Source of the DNA: Phycicoccus elongatus Lp2
Lineage (GTDB): Bacteria; Actinomycetota; Actinomycetes; Actinomycetales; Dermatophilaceae
Assembly: GCF_000367525.1 (NCBI RefSeq)
Contig: NZ_HF570956.1
Coordinates: 1,922,409-1,959,559, forward strand
Direction: 5' to 3'
DNA length: 37,151 nt
The translations under genes were made by a program, and so were the position numbers. The notes beneath the pieces are model-generated. The model was not told the DNA's origin. It made no database searches and saw only the letters and a list, made by a program, of their open reading frames with translations. Each line of letters starts with the position of its first letter. Within the stretch, counting starts at the first letter, position 1. Positions 24,668 to 31,886 of this stretch are shown here, one piece after another.

Positions 24668-24835
24668 ATGTCGCTGGCGCCTTCCCGCGCGGCTGTTCGC
24701 CACAGGACGATCGCCGAACGGCTGTACGTGTCGGTCAAGACCGTCGCCAACAACGTATCGGCGGTCATGCTCAAACTCGGCGTCGAGGACCGCGCCGACG
24801 CCATCGCGATCATCCGAAGCCGCCGCACGGGGTGA
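24668..24835 (+). pseudogene. C-terminal HTH fragment of a LuxR/NarL-type regulator
   Basis: A 55-codon frame: TIAERLYVSVKTVANNVS, then AVMLKLGVEDRADAIAIIRSR and a TGA. This is the second half of a LuxR HTH domain; the first HTH helices and any receiver are absent, and the residues before TIAERL do not fit. It resembles the C-terminus of the element's own response regulator (LFVSPKTVANHVSSIFAKLG) but is clearly diverged. Likely a leftover of another regulator gene. The rest of 24560-24864 shows nothing else. Confidence 0.7.
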
Positions 24836-24864
24836 CATGGAGTCACCCCGTGACGGTCCGGCTC

Positions 24865-25152
24865 TCAGACGGAGAGGGCCGTCTTGTTCCGGCGCTTGGT
24901 TCCGAGCCGGTGGCCGAGGGCAAGCAGGCCGACGCCGATGAGCCCGATCGCCAGGCTGATCAGTCCGTACGACCAAGGGAATTCTCCGGGGATGAACACC
25001 TTGCTGCCGCCGAGGGTGTCGACCAGCAGGTAGACGCTCTGATAGGTGAAGGCCCACATCCACGCGAACCCGAAGATCACCCCGGCGGTCAACTGTGAGC
25101 GGAAGAAGAAGCCCAGCGGGAAGGCCAGCAGCACGCTGACCGCGGCGATCAT
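24865..25152 (-). CDS. small membrane protein, 95 residues
   Basis: Three hydrophobic segments (IAAVSVLLAFPLGFFF; AGVIFGFAWMWAFTYQSVYLLV; WSYGLISLAIGLIGVGLLALG) and a basic tail (HRLGTKRRNKTALSV) that would lie in the cytoplasm. No family recognised. ATG at 25152 overlaps the upstream gene's stop (ATGA), with GGAG 6 bases before it, so it is co-translated with the larger membrane protein. Divergent from the two-component genes, of which it may be a target. Confidence 0.75.
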   Translation of the reverse strand: MIAAVSVLLAFPLGFFFRSQLTAGVIFGFAWMWAFTYQSVYLLVDTLGGSKVFIPGEFPWSYGLISLAIGLIGVGLLALGHRLGTKRRNKTALSV

Positions 25153-25598
25153 CGGGTGCTCCTGGGGCCGGAGAAGGTGAGGACGAGTGCGGTCACGGTG
25201 ACCAACACCATCGCAGCGACGAGCGCCTTGATGCCTGCGGGCACATCGACGAAGAACGCGGGCAGGGCCGAGATCGAACAGAGCACAATCGTGATGGCGG
25301 CCAGCCGCGCGGCGGCCCGGTTGTTCTTGACCCAGGCGAGGATGCCGGCGACGGTGCCGATGAGACCGAGTATCGATCCTGCCAGCAGGATGCCGAGCGG
25401 GGGCCCGGTCTCTACGTCCGGCGACGGACCGAGGGCGCTGGCGATGTTGCCGATCGACAGCAGGATCGTCAGCGCGAGGCCGACCTTGTTGAGCGGGCTC
25501 CATGCAGGGGGCGACTGGTGAGGGGCCATGGGGTTGCTCCTGACGGGTTCGCGTTGCGCCACGGCAGTGTCGGCGGCAGATGGCGGTCGTGGGTTCAT
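25149..25598 (-). CDS. four-helix membrane protein, 149 residues
   Basis: After a ~35-residue hydrophilic, Pro-rich N-terminus come four hydrophobic helices: VGLALTILLSIGNIASAL, LGILLAGSILGLIGTVAGILAW, LAAITIVLCSISALPAFF and IKALVAAMVLVTVTALVLTF. No family recognised. ATG at 25598 has AAGGAG 8 bases upstream; ATG at 25529 (GGAG 7 bases upstream) would drop the hydrophilic part and is a real alternative. Overlaps the next gene by 4 bases and shares a 161-base divergent promoter region with the response regulator. Confidence 0.75.
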   Translation of the reverse strand: MNPRPPSAADTAVAQREPVRSNPMAPHQSPPAWSPLNKVGLALTILLSIGNIASALGPSPDVETGPPLGILLAGSILGLIGTVAGILAWVKNNRAAARLAAITIVLCSISALPAFFVDVPAGIKALVAAMVLVTVTALVLTFSGPRSTR

Positions 25599-25641
25599 TC
25601 AACTACTCCTTCGGTGACTTGGTGATTCGACTCCGACCCTT

Positions 25642-25657
25642 CGACTATGGGTCCTCG
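25642..25657. promoter_or_regulatory. short palindrome between the divergent operons
   Basis: ATGGG-TCCTCG-CCCAT, five-base arms around six bases, about 100 bases upstream of the response regulator and ~45 upstream of the membrane-protein pair. Candidate site for the LuxR-type regulator; symmetry is short, so this is tentative. Confidence 0.25.
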
Positions 25658-25759
25658 CCCATCACAAGCGCATCGACGCCTCGCCCCAATCTGCTCGGGA
25701 ATGATCCCAGCCAAGCCGGGAACGCGGCCCCATGACGGCGACGGCTATCACACGGAACA

Positions 25760-26419
25760 ATGGTGACCATGCCCCATCCCGACGGCCTGCTCCGGGTCGT
25801 GCTCGCCGACGACCATCCTGTCGTGCGAAGCGGGTTGCGTGCCCTGCTCGACTCACTCGGTGGCTACGAGGTGGTGGCCGAGGCAGGGAGCGGAGACGCC
25901 GCGGTGGCAGCCGTGCTCGAGCATCGGCCTGACGTTGTGCTTCTCGACGTGAAGATGCCCGATGGTGACGGCATCGACGCCACCCGCCGGATCAGAAGTG
26001 GCGTGCCCGAGACGGCGATCCTGATACTCACGATGTTCGATGACCGCGAGACGGTGCAGGCGGCAATGAGGGCAGGGGCGCTGGGCTACGTGCTCAAAGG
26101 CGCCGAGCAGCGCGACATCGACAGGGCGATCCGTGCCGTGGCGGCGGGTGAAGCGATCTTCGGGGCCGAGGTCGTGCAGGCGGTCGTTGACTTCTCCACC
26201 TCACCGTCGGCCACACCGTTTCCTGACCTTACGGTCCGTGAGCGCGAGGTGCTCGACCTGGTGGCGTCGGGTCATCGCAACCATGCAATCGCGGACCAGT
26301 TGTTCGTGTCACCCAAGACGGTCGCCAACCATGTATCGTCGATCTTCGCCAAGCTGGGCGTCACTGACCGCTCCGAGGCGATCGTGCGTGCACGGCGAGA
26401 GGGCTTCGGAGAACTATGA
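25760..26419 (+). CDS. NarL/LuxR-family response regulator
   Basis: 219 residues. Receiver domain with the acidic pair DD (17-18), phospho-acceptor Asp63 (VVLLDVKMPDG), Thr91 and Lys113 (GYVLKGA), all standard. A LuxR-type HTH occupies ~150-215 (LTVREREVLDLVASGHRNHAIADQLFVSPKTVANHVSSIFAKLG). It should bind DNA as a dimer when phosphorylated by the histidine kinase encoded 25 bases downstream. ATG 25760 is used; ATG 25769 three codons later is possible. Contains an ATA Ile codon (LILTM region), a codon the flanking genes avoid. Confidence 0.93.
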   Translation: MVTMPHPDGLLRVVLADDHPVVRSGLRALLDSLGGYEVVAEAGSGDAAVAAVLEHRPDVVLLDVKMPDGDGIDATRRIRSGVPETAILILTMFDDRETVQAAMRAGALGYVLKGAEQRDIDRAIRAVAAGEAIFGAEVVQAVVDFSTSPSATPFPDLTVREREVLDLVASGHRNHAIADQLFVSPKTVANHVSSIFAKLGVTDRSEAIVRARREGFGEL

Positions 26420-26444
26420 GCGAGCGACAGCGAGCGACCATCTG

Positions 26445-28211
26445 ATGAGTGCCTGGCTGACGATGTCCGAGGCCGCGTTCGCTGTCACCACGTTGGTCTG
26501 TGGCGTCTGGCTGCTCCGCACCCGGTCTGCGACGGCCTCCGGCGCGCTGCTTGCTGCCACGGGTATCGGCGTGTTTGGCGTCATCGGCTGCGCGGCCAAT
26601 GGAGCCACCCAAGCCGTCGACATCGGTCTGCGGATCACGCTCGGCGTTCTGCTGTCGCTCGCGGTGGCCTGCTATCCCCGTGTGCAAGCGGGCGTGATCT
26701 CGCTGACCCTGCTGAGCGCGGTCGGCCTTGCTGGCACTGTGATGGTGTTGGCGGCCCCGGCCGTTGCCTGGATGCCGCTGGCCATCGTCTTGTTCCTCCT
26801 GCTGGCGATCTGGTGGGCCTGGGAGAACGGGGAGGCCCACACCCGCCGTGCACTGATGTGGTCCACCACCGCCTGGCTCGGCGCTTGCCTTCTGATCGCT
26901 CTGGTGTCCTTCACCGGCGACGCCTTGGCCGGGACTGCTGTAGACCCAGGTCCGCTGGTTCCGCTGCTGGGCCTGTTCGGCCCGATCGCGATGGTCGTCG
27001 GGGCAGTAAGCGGTGACGTCGTCGATGTGCGCGGGATCGTTACGCCGCTAGTGGTCAACGCGACGGTCGTGGCTGTCTTCGTGGCGGTGACCGTCGGCGG
27101 GCTAGGCCTGGTGGAAGCCGACCGAGGCGGGCCGCTGCCGCTTGGTGTGGTGGCGTTGACCTGCGCCGGACTCGCGTTCGCGGTGCGCCCCTTGCAGGTC
27201 GTCCTGCGCGGTGTCGTGGACGAGGTGCTGTACGGAAAGCGCCCTGATCCGCTCCGTGCCGCGTCCAGTCTCGTGGGCGAGGTCGCGGACTCGCCGCAAA
27301 CCGGACTCGACGCACTCCGTGAGGCGATGCTGTTGCCGTATGCCGCCATCGAGACCAGCGGACGTGTCGAGTTGCACAGCGGAACCCCCGTCGCCTACAC
27401 ACGCACTTTCGCGCTAACTAGCGCAGACCAGCCGGACACCCGCCTCATCGTGGGAGTGAGACCCGGTGATCTGCGGTTGTCCGCGGACGACGAGCAGGTG
27501 CTGCGCATCGTCACGCCGTTGTTCACCCAGACCTTGCGCGCCGGCCAGCTCGCTGAACGCCTTCGGCACTCGGTAGAGCGGGAGATCACGGCGGTCGAGG
27601 AGGAACGCAGACGGCTGCGCCGCGACCTGCACGATGGGATCGGGCCCCTGCTCAGCGGCGCGGCCTTCACCGCCGATGCGGCGGCCAATCGCGTGCAGGA
27701 CTCCCCGACGGAGTCCTTTGCGCTGATCGCAGCCGTGCGTGGCGAGGTGACGGCGGCATTGGGAGAAATCCGCCGCATCGCCCTGGACCTGCGGCCACCC
27801 GCCCTGGACCAGCTCGGCCTCAACGGGGCACTTCGTCAACGCGCCGAGTCCACCTACGGAGCGGATGGCCGCCGGATCGAGGTCGGCGTCCAGATCGAGG
27901 CTGGGCCGCTACCGGCAGCCATTGAGGTCACGACTTACCGCATTGCCGTCGAAGCACTCACCAACGCCGCGCGTCACTCGCTCGCCCGGCAGGTGCGAAT
28001 CAAGGTGACCGAAGACGGCAACACCCTGCGCATCAACGTCACCGACAACGGCGCGTCACCTGGCCCCTCTTGGGAGGCGGGTACCGGGCTCACCTCGATG
28101 CACGAGCGGGCCGAACTGCTCGGCGGCACGATCCACGCAGGACCGAGCCCCACAGGAGGCCGGGTCGAAGCGACCCTTCCTCTACCTCACTCTGCTACCC
28201 GCCGACCTTGA
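26445..28211 (+). CDS. membrane sensor histidine kinase (HisKA_3 type)
   Basis: 588 residues. The first ~260 hold about eight hydrophobic helices with short loops, so the signal is probably sensed in or at the membrane. A GAF-like linker region follows (~290-375). The dimerisation/phospho-acceptor helix EEERRRLRRDLHDGIGPLLSG has the His near residue 397. The ATPase domain has the N box (ALTNAARHS) and G boxes (TDNGASPGP, GTGLTSMHERAELLGG). This is the NarX/DesK subclass, the normal partner of LuxR-type regulators. The order regulator-then-kinase with a 25-base gap suggests one operon. ATG 26445 chosen; upstream in-frame codons overlap the regulator. It converges with the leftward membrane protein, overlapping by 17 bases. 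Confidence 0.92.
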   Translation: MSAWLTMSEAAFAVTTLVCGVWLLRTRSATASGALLAATGIGVFGVIGCAANGATQAVDIGLRITLGVLLSLAVACYPRVQAGVISLTLLSAVGLAGTVMVLAAPAVAWMPLAIVLFLLLAIWWAWENGEAHTRRALMWSTTAWLGACLLIALVSFTGDALAGTAVDPGPLVPLLGLFGPIAMVVGAVSGDVVDVRGIVTPLVVNATVVAVFVAVTVGGLGLVEADRGGPLPLGVVALTCAGLAFAVRPLQVVLRGVVDEVLYGKRPDPLRAASSLVGEVADSPQTGLDALREAMLLPYAAIETSGRVELHSGTPVAYTRTFALTSADQPDTRLIVGVRPGDLRLSADDEQVLRIVTPLFTQTLRAGQLAERLRHSVEREITAVEEERRRLRRDLHDGIGPLLSGAAFTADAAANRVQDSPTESFALIAAVRGEVTAALGEIRRIALDLRPPALDQLGLNGALRQRAESTYGADGRRIEVGVQIEAGPLPAAIEVTTYRIAVEALTNAARHSLARQVRIKVTEDGNTLRINVTDNGASPGPSWEAGTGLTSMHERAELLGGTIHAGPSPTGGRVEATLPLPHSATRRP

Positions 28212-28656
28212 GGCGGGCGCGCTGCCGCTTGGAGATAACGACCGAAGCGGTCAGAAGCCAGAAGGGAAGCAGCAAGTAGGTCACCAAACCGCCTGGCGGG
28301 ATTCCGGCGTTGCCGAGGGCGGCAAGCACGCCAAGAACGACGGACACGACGGCAAACCAGCGCGGCAGGACCGACCCTTGCCATCCAGCAAGACCGGTGG
28401 CGATGAAGGCCGTGGCCAAACCGATGCCCAGCCCCGCCCAGCCGAGGAACTCCGCGTAGCCCAACACGACAGCAGCAGCCTGATCGTCGGCATCCGCCGC
28501 GCCGTTGATGAGCGCCCACCCCCACACGATCATCTGCGAGATCGCGGCTACGATCCATCCCGCGGAGGCTACGGACGAGAAGACCGTGTCGGCGGACTCA
28601 GCCGAGCGAAGGTGATTGCGGGTGGCGGCGCTGAAGACGAGCAGCGCGATGCCCAT
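28195..28656 (-). CDS. membrane protein, probably N-terminally truncated
   Basis: From ATG 28656 a 153-residue protein with four to five hydrophobic helices and a basic C-terminus (ISKRQRARLKVGG). The pattern (VLPRWFAVVSVVLGVLAALG, then LVTYLLLPFWLLTASVV) resembles actinobacterial DUF4386-like proteins, which start with one more helix. The same frame continues upstream without a stop into NACHT sequence (RRWAAAQHVEGPERRTLERVFGERTAG), so this gene appears fused by deletion to the remains of its neighbour. No ribosome site precedes the ATG. Expression is doubtful. Confidence 0.5.
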   Translation of the reverse strand: MGIALLVFSAATRNHLRSAESADTVFSSVASAGWIVAAISQMIVWGWALINGAADADDQAAAVVLGYAEFLGWAGLGIGLATAFIATGLAGWQGSVLPRWFAVVSVVLGVLAALGNAGIPPGGLVTYLLLPFWLLTASVVISKRQRARLKVGG

Positions 28657-29369
28657 TACGATCAGGCCAGCGGTGCGCTCTCCGAACACCCGCTCCAAGG
28701 TGCGCCGCTCCGGCCCTTCGACGTGCTGGGCCGCGGCCCATCGGCGCAGGTAACGCTTCTTCGTAGCCTCGCTGAGTGGCTTGAGTACCAGTCGCTCGAA
28801 GATGTCCGGGGCAGGCTCGGCCAGGCTGGATGAGTTCGGGCCTGGTGGTGACAACGATCCGCATGTTCCCCGGCCGCGCCTGAGCCCACCGGGTCGTGAA
28901 CTCGTCGATCTCGCGGACCACCTTCTCGCGTAGACCCGCGGATGCGACCTCATCGAGCCCGTCGAGGAAGACCTGGGTTGGATACCTGTCCAGGATGGCG
29001 CGAACGTCGTCGACACCGATGTCGTGCCCGGGTGCTGCGTACCCGAAGTGAGCAACCAAGAACCGCTCCATACCGATCTACGCGCGCTGCTTCACCTTTT
29101 CGCGCCGTCTGTGCTCGCGTACGGGTCATGGCCACCGATCCACTCTGCGTAGTGGGCGAGGTCGATGCGGATCGCGACCCGAAGGTCCGCGGTCTCATCC
29201 GTGGGCAGAGACTCCTTGCGTTCGGCGAGCTGGTGGCGCCCGATGCCCCCCCGGCACGGTGCACCTGGCACACGTACTGCGCGATCGTCGACTTGCCCTG
29301 CCCGGGCACGCCCTCGATCAACGGCTGTCGGGACGTCGCGCTCGCTGCCTGGCGCCGAGTGGCCTTCAC
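28657..29369 (-). pseudogene. NACHT-domain NTPase remnant with several frameshifts
   Basis: Pieces of one NACHT module follow in order but in different frames. Walker A: PLIEGVPGQGKSTIAQYVCQ (29319-29260). After a shift at the seven-base C/G run 29246-29252: TADLRVAIRIDLAHYAEWIGG. Then, across a shift near the A/T run 29097-29102 and an in-frame TAG (29078-29080): Walker B QVFLDGLDEVASAG with sensor RIVVTTRPEL. After a third shift near 28830: DIFERLVLKPLSEATKKRYL. Everything N-terminal of Walker A (effector) and the C-terminal repeats are missing. NACHT proteins with such modules are prokaryotic NLR-like (Avs-type) antiphage ATPases, so this was probably defence cargo. Homopolymer shifts may be sequencing errors, but a stop codon and loss of both ends remain. 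Confidence 0.82.
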
Positions 29370-29596
29370 TCGTTGACGTCCCGCAGTGGTCTCAGTTGCG
29401 GGACGTCAACGACATGCGGAGTCAGCGTGGTGCCGAGGCGCCAGGGCCAGGCGACGGCGTCCTCCTTGGCGTCGAACGTCGTCGGAGCTCGATACAGCCG
29501 GCCGTCAGGGCCGGTGTACGCCGCGCGATAGCGGCCGGATTCACACCGCTCGATCCGCCCGAAGCCGCGCCGGGCGATTGAAGATTCCCGAGCCAT
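29366..29596 (-). pseudogene. tyrosine integrase, N-terminal arm-binding stub only
   Basis: 76 codons with a good start (ATG 29596, GGAGGG 7 bases upstream). Residues 8-52 (RRGFGRIERCESGRYRAAY, TGPDGRLYRAPTTFDAKEDA) are the arm-type DNA-binding domain that begins many actinobacterial phage and ICE integrases. The rest of the ~400-residue enzyme, including the catalytic R-H-R-Y domain, is gone; after AVAWPWRLG the residues do not fit and the frame ends in a 16-bp inverted repeat. Its position beside attR is right for int. A truncated protein of this type could still bind the arm sites. Confidence 0.85.
29370..29412. repeat. perfect 16-bp inverted repeat at the int/NACHT junction
   Basis: TCGTTGACGTCCCGCA (29370-29385) and its exact complement (29397-29412) flank an 11-base loop. 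It coincides with the point where integrase sequence stops and NACHT sequence begins, suggesting a fold-back rearrangement endpoint. Confidence 0.85.
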
Positions 29597-29622
29597 CTTC
29601 TGTCCCTCCAGTGTCGCCTTTC

Positions 29623-29643
29623 GGGGAACATACGGGGAACATA
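29623..29643. repeat. right arm-type repeat, two GGGGAACATA units
   Basis: GGGGAACATA at 29623-29632 and again at 29634-29643, 11 bases apart. Bases 29626-29641 equal the left-end repeat at 24306-24321. It lies just upstream of the integrase start, where arm sites and the int promoter usually overlap. Confidence 0.75.
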
Positions 29644-29773
29644 GACGTCAGATTCTGTCCGAAGATGTCTCGATCTGTCAGGCGTCACAAGATCCCGAAA
29701 ATGCCCTCTGACCTGCGAGTTTACGTCAGAGCGAGTATCGCCGACGAGACCACGACAAACCCGGCTCTCAAAA

Positions 29774-29797
29774 GTTCAAACCCAGTATCGCCCACCA
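29774..29797 (+). other. attR: right attachment core (displaced tRNA-Val 3' end)
   Basis: Exact 24-base copy of the tRNA-Val 3' end, including the encoded CCA. No tRNA 5' half precedes it, so it is a fragment, not a gene. Confidence 0.93.
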
Positions 29798-29800
29798 GAA

Positions 29801-29844
29801 GGAACGGCCCCTGACCAGCGGAAACGCTAGACAGGGGCCGTTCC
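29801..29844 (+). terminator. strong hairpin, probable ancestral tRNA-Val terminator
   Basis: GGAACGGCCCCTG (29801-29813) pairs perfectly with 29832-29844. The loop holds a second small stem AGCG-GAAA-CGCT with a GNRA tetraloop. It starts 4 bases after attR, so before integration it stood directly behind tRNA-Val. Confidence 0.75.
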
Positions 29845-29936
29845 CTCGTCTCGGTGCATCGCGCGCTGCCGTGGGGGAGGGTTTGGCCGTGCCCCGGCAC
29901 GGGAGAACCCACCCCGAGAGTGACGGCGGCCGCCAT

Positions 29937-29951
29937 TAGGGTGAACGAATG
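29937..29951 (+). promoter_or_regulatory. uvrC -10 box, leaderless start
   Basis: TAGGGT (29937-29942) with 6 bases to the ATG at 29949 and no ribosome site. It drives the uvrC-rapZ-yvcK-whiA run. Confidence 0.5.
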
Positions 29952-31886
29952 GCCGCTCCGCGCTCGTATCGCCCGTCGCCGGGCGAGATCCCGGTCGATC
30001 CGGGCGTGTATCGCTTCCGGGACGACGTCGGACGGGTCATCTATGTCGGGAAGGCCAAGTCCCTGCGACCGCGCCTGTCGTCCTACTTCCAGGACACGGC
30101 CGCTCTGCATCCGCGAACCCAGCAGATGGTGCGCACCGGCGCGAGCGTCGAGTGGACCGTCGTGCGCACCGAGGTCGAAGCGTTGCAGTTGGAGTATGCG
30201 TGGATCAAGGAGTTCGATCCGCGCTTCAACGTCAAGTATCGCGACGACAAGTCCTACCCCTATCTCGCCGTCACCCTCGGGGAGGAGTTTCCGCGCGCCC
30301 AAGTGATGCGTGGCGCAAAGCGCAAGGGCACTCGCTATTTCGGCCCCTTCGCCCACGCCTGGGCGATCCGGGAGAGCCTGGATCTGGCGCTGCGCGTGTT
30401 CCCGATGCGCACCTGCTCTGCCGGCGTCTTCCGCCGAGCCGGCCAGGTCGGGCGACCCTGTCTGCTGGGCTACATCGACAAGTGCTCGGCCCCATGTGTG
30501 GGCCGGATCGATGCCCATCACCACCGGGCGATCGCCGAGGACTTCTGCGACTTCATGGCGGGGGACAGCGCCCGTTTCGTCAAGCGACTGGATGTGGAGA
30601 TGCGTGCGGCCGCCGCGGACCTCGACTTCGAGCGGGCGGCGACCCTTCGCGACGACATTGCGGCACTGGAGCGGGTGCTCGAGAAGTCCACGATCGTCCT
30701 GCCCGACGGCACCGACGCTGATGTCTTCGGCATCGAGGACGACGAGTTGGAGACTGCCGTGCAGGTCTTCCATGTGCGCGGCGGTCGGATCCGGGGCCAG
30801 CGCGGCTGGGTCGCCGAGAAGGACGCCGAAACGACTCCCGAGATCATCGGGCACCTGCTCCAAGAGGTCTACGGCGCCGACGGCGATGACGAGATCCCCC
30901 GCGAGGTGCTCGTGCCCATCGAGCCCGAGAACAGGCCGACCCTCGAGGCCTGGCTCAGCGGTCGCCGTGGCTCGACAGTCCGGATCCGGGTCCCCCAGCG
31001 GGGCGACAAGCGGAGACTGATGGAGACCGTGACCCGCAATGCCACGCAGAGCCTGGCCCGGCACAAGGTCGCCCGCGCCGGGGACCTCACCGCCCGCAGC
31101 CAGGCGCTCCAGCAACTGCAGGAGTACTTGGGCCTGGAGGACTCACCACTGCGCATCGAGTGTTTCGACATCTCGCACGTCCAGGGGACCCAAGTGGTCG
31201 GCTCGATGGTGGTCTTCGAGGACGGATTGCCGCGCAAGTCGGAGTATCGGCGTTTCATCGTCCGAGGTGAGGACGAGACCGGCCGCACCGATGACACGGC
31301 TGCGATGCACGAAGTGTTGGGACGGCGGCTCCACCGCCTGGCCAAGGAGCGGGACCAGCACGCCCTCGACGAGGAGACCGGCAAGCCGGCGCGCTTTGCC
31401 TATCCACCCAACCTCATCGTCGTCGACGGTGGCCTTCCCCAGGTCAATGCGGCACAGGCGGTGTTGGACGAGAAGGGGGTCGTCGACGTCACGGTCGTCG
31501 GGCTGGCGAAACGGCTCGAAGAGGTCTGGGTCCCGGGGGAGGACCATCCGCTGGTGCTGCCACGTAACAGTGAGGGTCTCTATCTCCTCCAGCGTGTCCG
31601 GGACGAAGCGCACCGGTTTGCCATCACCTTTCATCGCCAGCGGCGCTCCAAGGCCATGACCGCGAGCGCGCTCGACGGCATACCCGGCCTGGGTGAGGTC
31701 AAGCGCAAGGCCCTGCTCAAGGCGTTCGGCTCCGTGAAGAAGATGAGGGCCGCCACTCCTGCAGAGCTCGCCGAGGTTTCCGGCATCGGGCCGACGCTCG
31801 CGGCGATCATTGCGGCAGAGTTGTCATCCACGGGCAGCGTGCCCGCCGTCAACATCACGACCGGGGAGGTGCTGGACGATGAGTGA
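29949..31886 (+). CDS. uvrC: excinuclease ABC subunit C
   Basis: Makes both incisions around bulky DNA lesions in nucleotide excision repair with UvrA and UvrB. 645 residues. The N-terminal GIY-YIG domain ([21 protein letters not shown]) cuts 3'; a UVR helical motif (~206-241, [18 protein letters not shown]) binds UvrB; the RNase H-like domain ([20 protein letters not shown], then [14 protein letters not shown]) cuts 5'; a C-terminal double helix-hairpin-helix ([34 protein letters not shown]) binds DNA. The Cys cluster ([24 protein letters not shown], in short runs) is intact. It overlaps rapZ by 8 bases. The ATA codon at the helix-hairpin-helix is within a GTATGCCG word. Confidence 0.97.
   Translation: MAAPRSYRPSPGEIPVDPGVYRFRDDVGRVIYVGKAKSLRPRLSSYFQDTAALHPRTQQMVRTGASVEWTVVRTEVEALQLEYAWIKEFDPRFNVKYRDDKSYPYLAVTLGEEFPRAQVMRGAKRKGTRYFGPFAHAWAIRESLDLALRVFPMRTCSAGVFRRAGQVGRPCLLGYIDKCSAPCVGRIDAHHHRAIAEDFCDFMAGDSARFVKRLDVEMRAAAADLDFERAATLRDDIAALERVLEKSTIVLPDGTDADVFGIEDDELETAVQVFHVRGGRIRGQRGWVAEKDAETTPEIIGHLLQEVYGADGDDEIPREVLVPIEPENRPTLEAWLSGRRGSTVRIRVPQRGDKRRLMETVTRNATQSLARHKVARAGDLTARSQALQQLQEYLGLEDSPLRIECFDISHVQGTQVVGSMVVFEDGLPRKSEYRRFIVRGEDETGRTDDTAAMHEVLGRRLHRLAKERDQHALDEETGKPARFAYPPNLIVVDGGLPQVNAAQAVLDEKGVVDVTVVGLAKRLEEVWVPGEDHPLVLPRNSEGLYLLQRVRDEAHRFAITFHRQRRSKAMTASALDGIPGLGEVKRKALLKAFGSVKKMRAATPAELAEVSGIGPTLAAIIAAELSSTGSVPAVNITTGEVLDDE

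Larger units (their letters stand above)
24258..29797. mobile_element. 5.5-kb tRNA-Val integrative element, decayed
   Basis: Bounded by the exact 24-base repeat of the tRNA-Val 3' end. Contents in order: terminator, arm-type repeat, excisionase-like gene, LuxR HTH fragment, two small membrane-protein genes, response regulator and histidine kinase, truncated membrane protein, NACHT NTPase remains, integrase N-terminal stub, second arm repeat, attR. No replication, transfer or capsid gene is present and the integrase lacks its catalytic domain, so it cannot move alone. The host word GTATGCCG occurs once here (27338) against about four expected from the flanks, consistent with foreign origin. 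Confidence 0.88.

Noticed and set aside
26420-26439. Tandem GCGAGCGACA/GCGAGCGACC between regulator and kinase genes
   Set aside because: Two 10-base copies of a simple GC-rich unit; no regulatory sense and probably slippage.
29887-29902. CCGTGC-CCCG-GCACGG hairpin upstream of uvrC
   Set aside because: Only 6 bp, in a GC-rich leader; such stems are common by chance. The strong hairpin at 29801 explains termination.
29721-31115. 464-codon open frame opposite uvrC reaching into attR
   Set aside because: Shadow of uvrC; no domain and crosses the terminator and att repeat.
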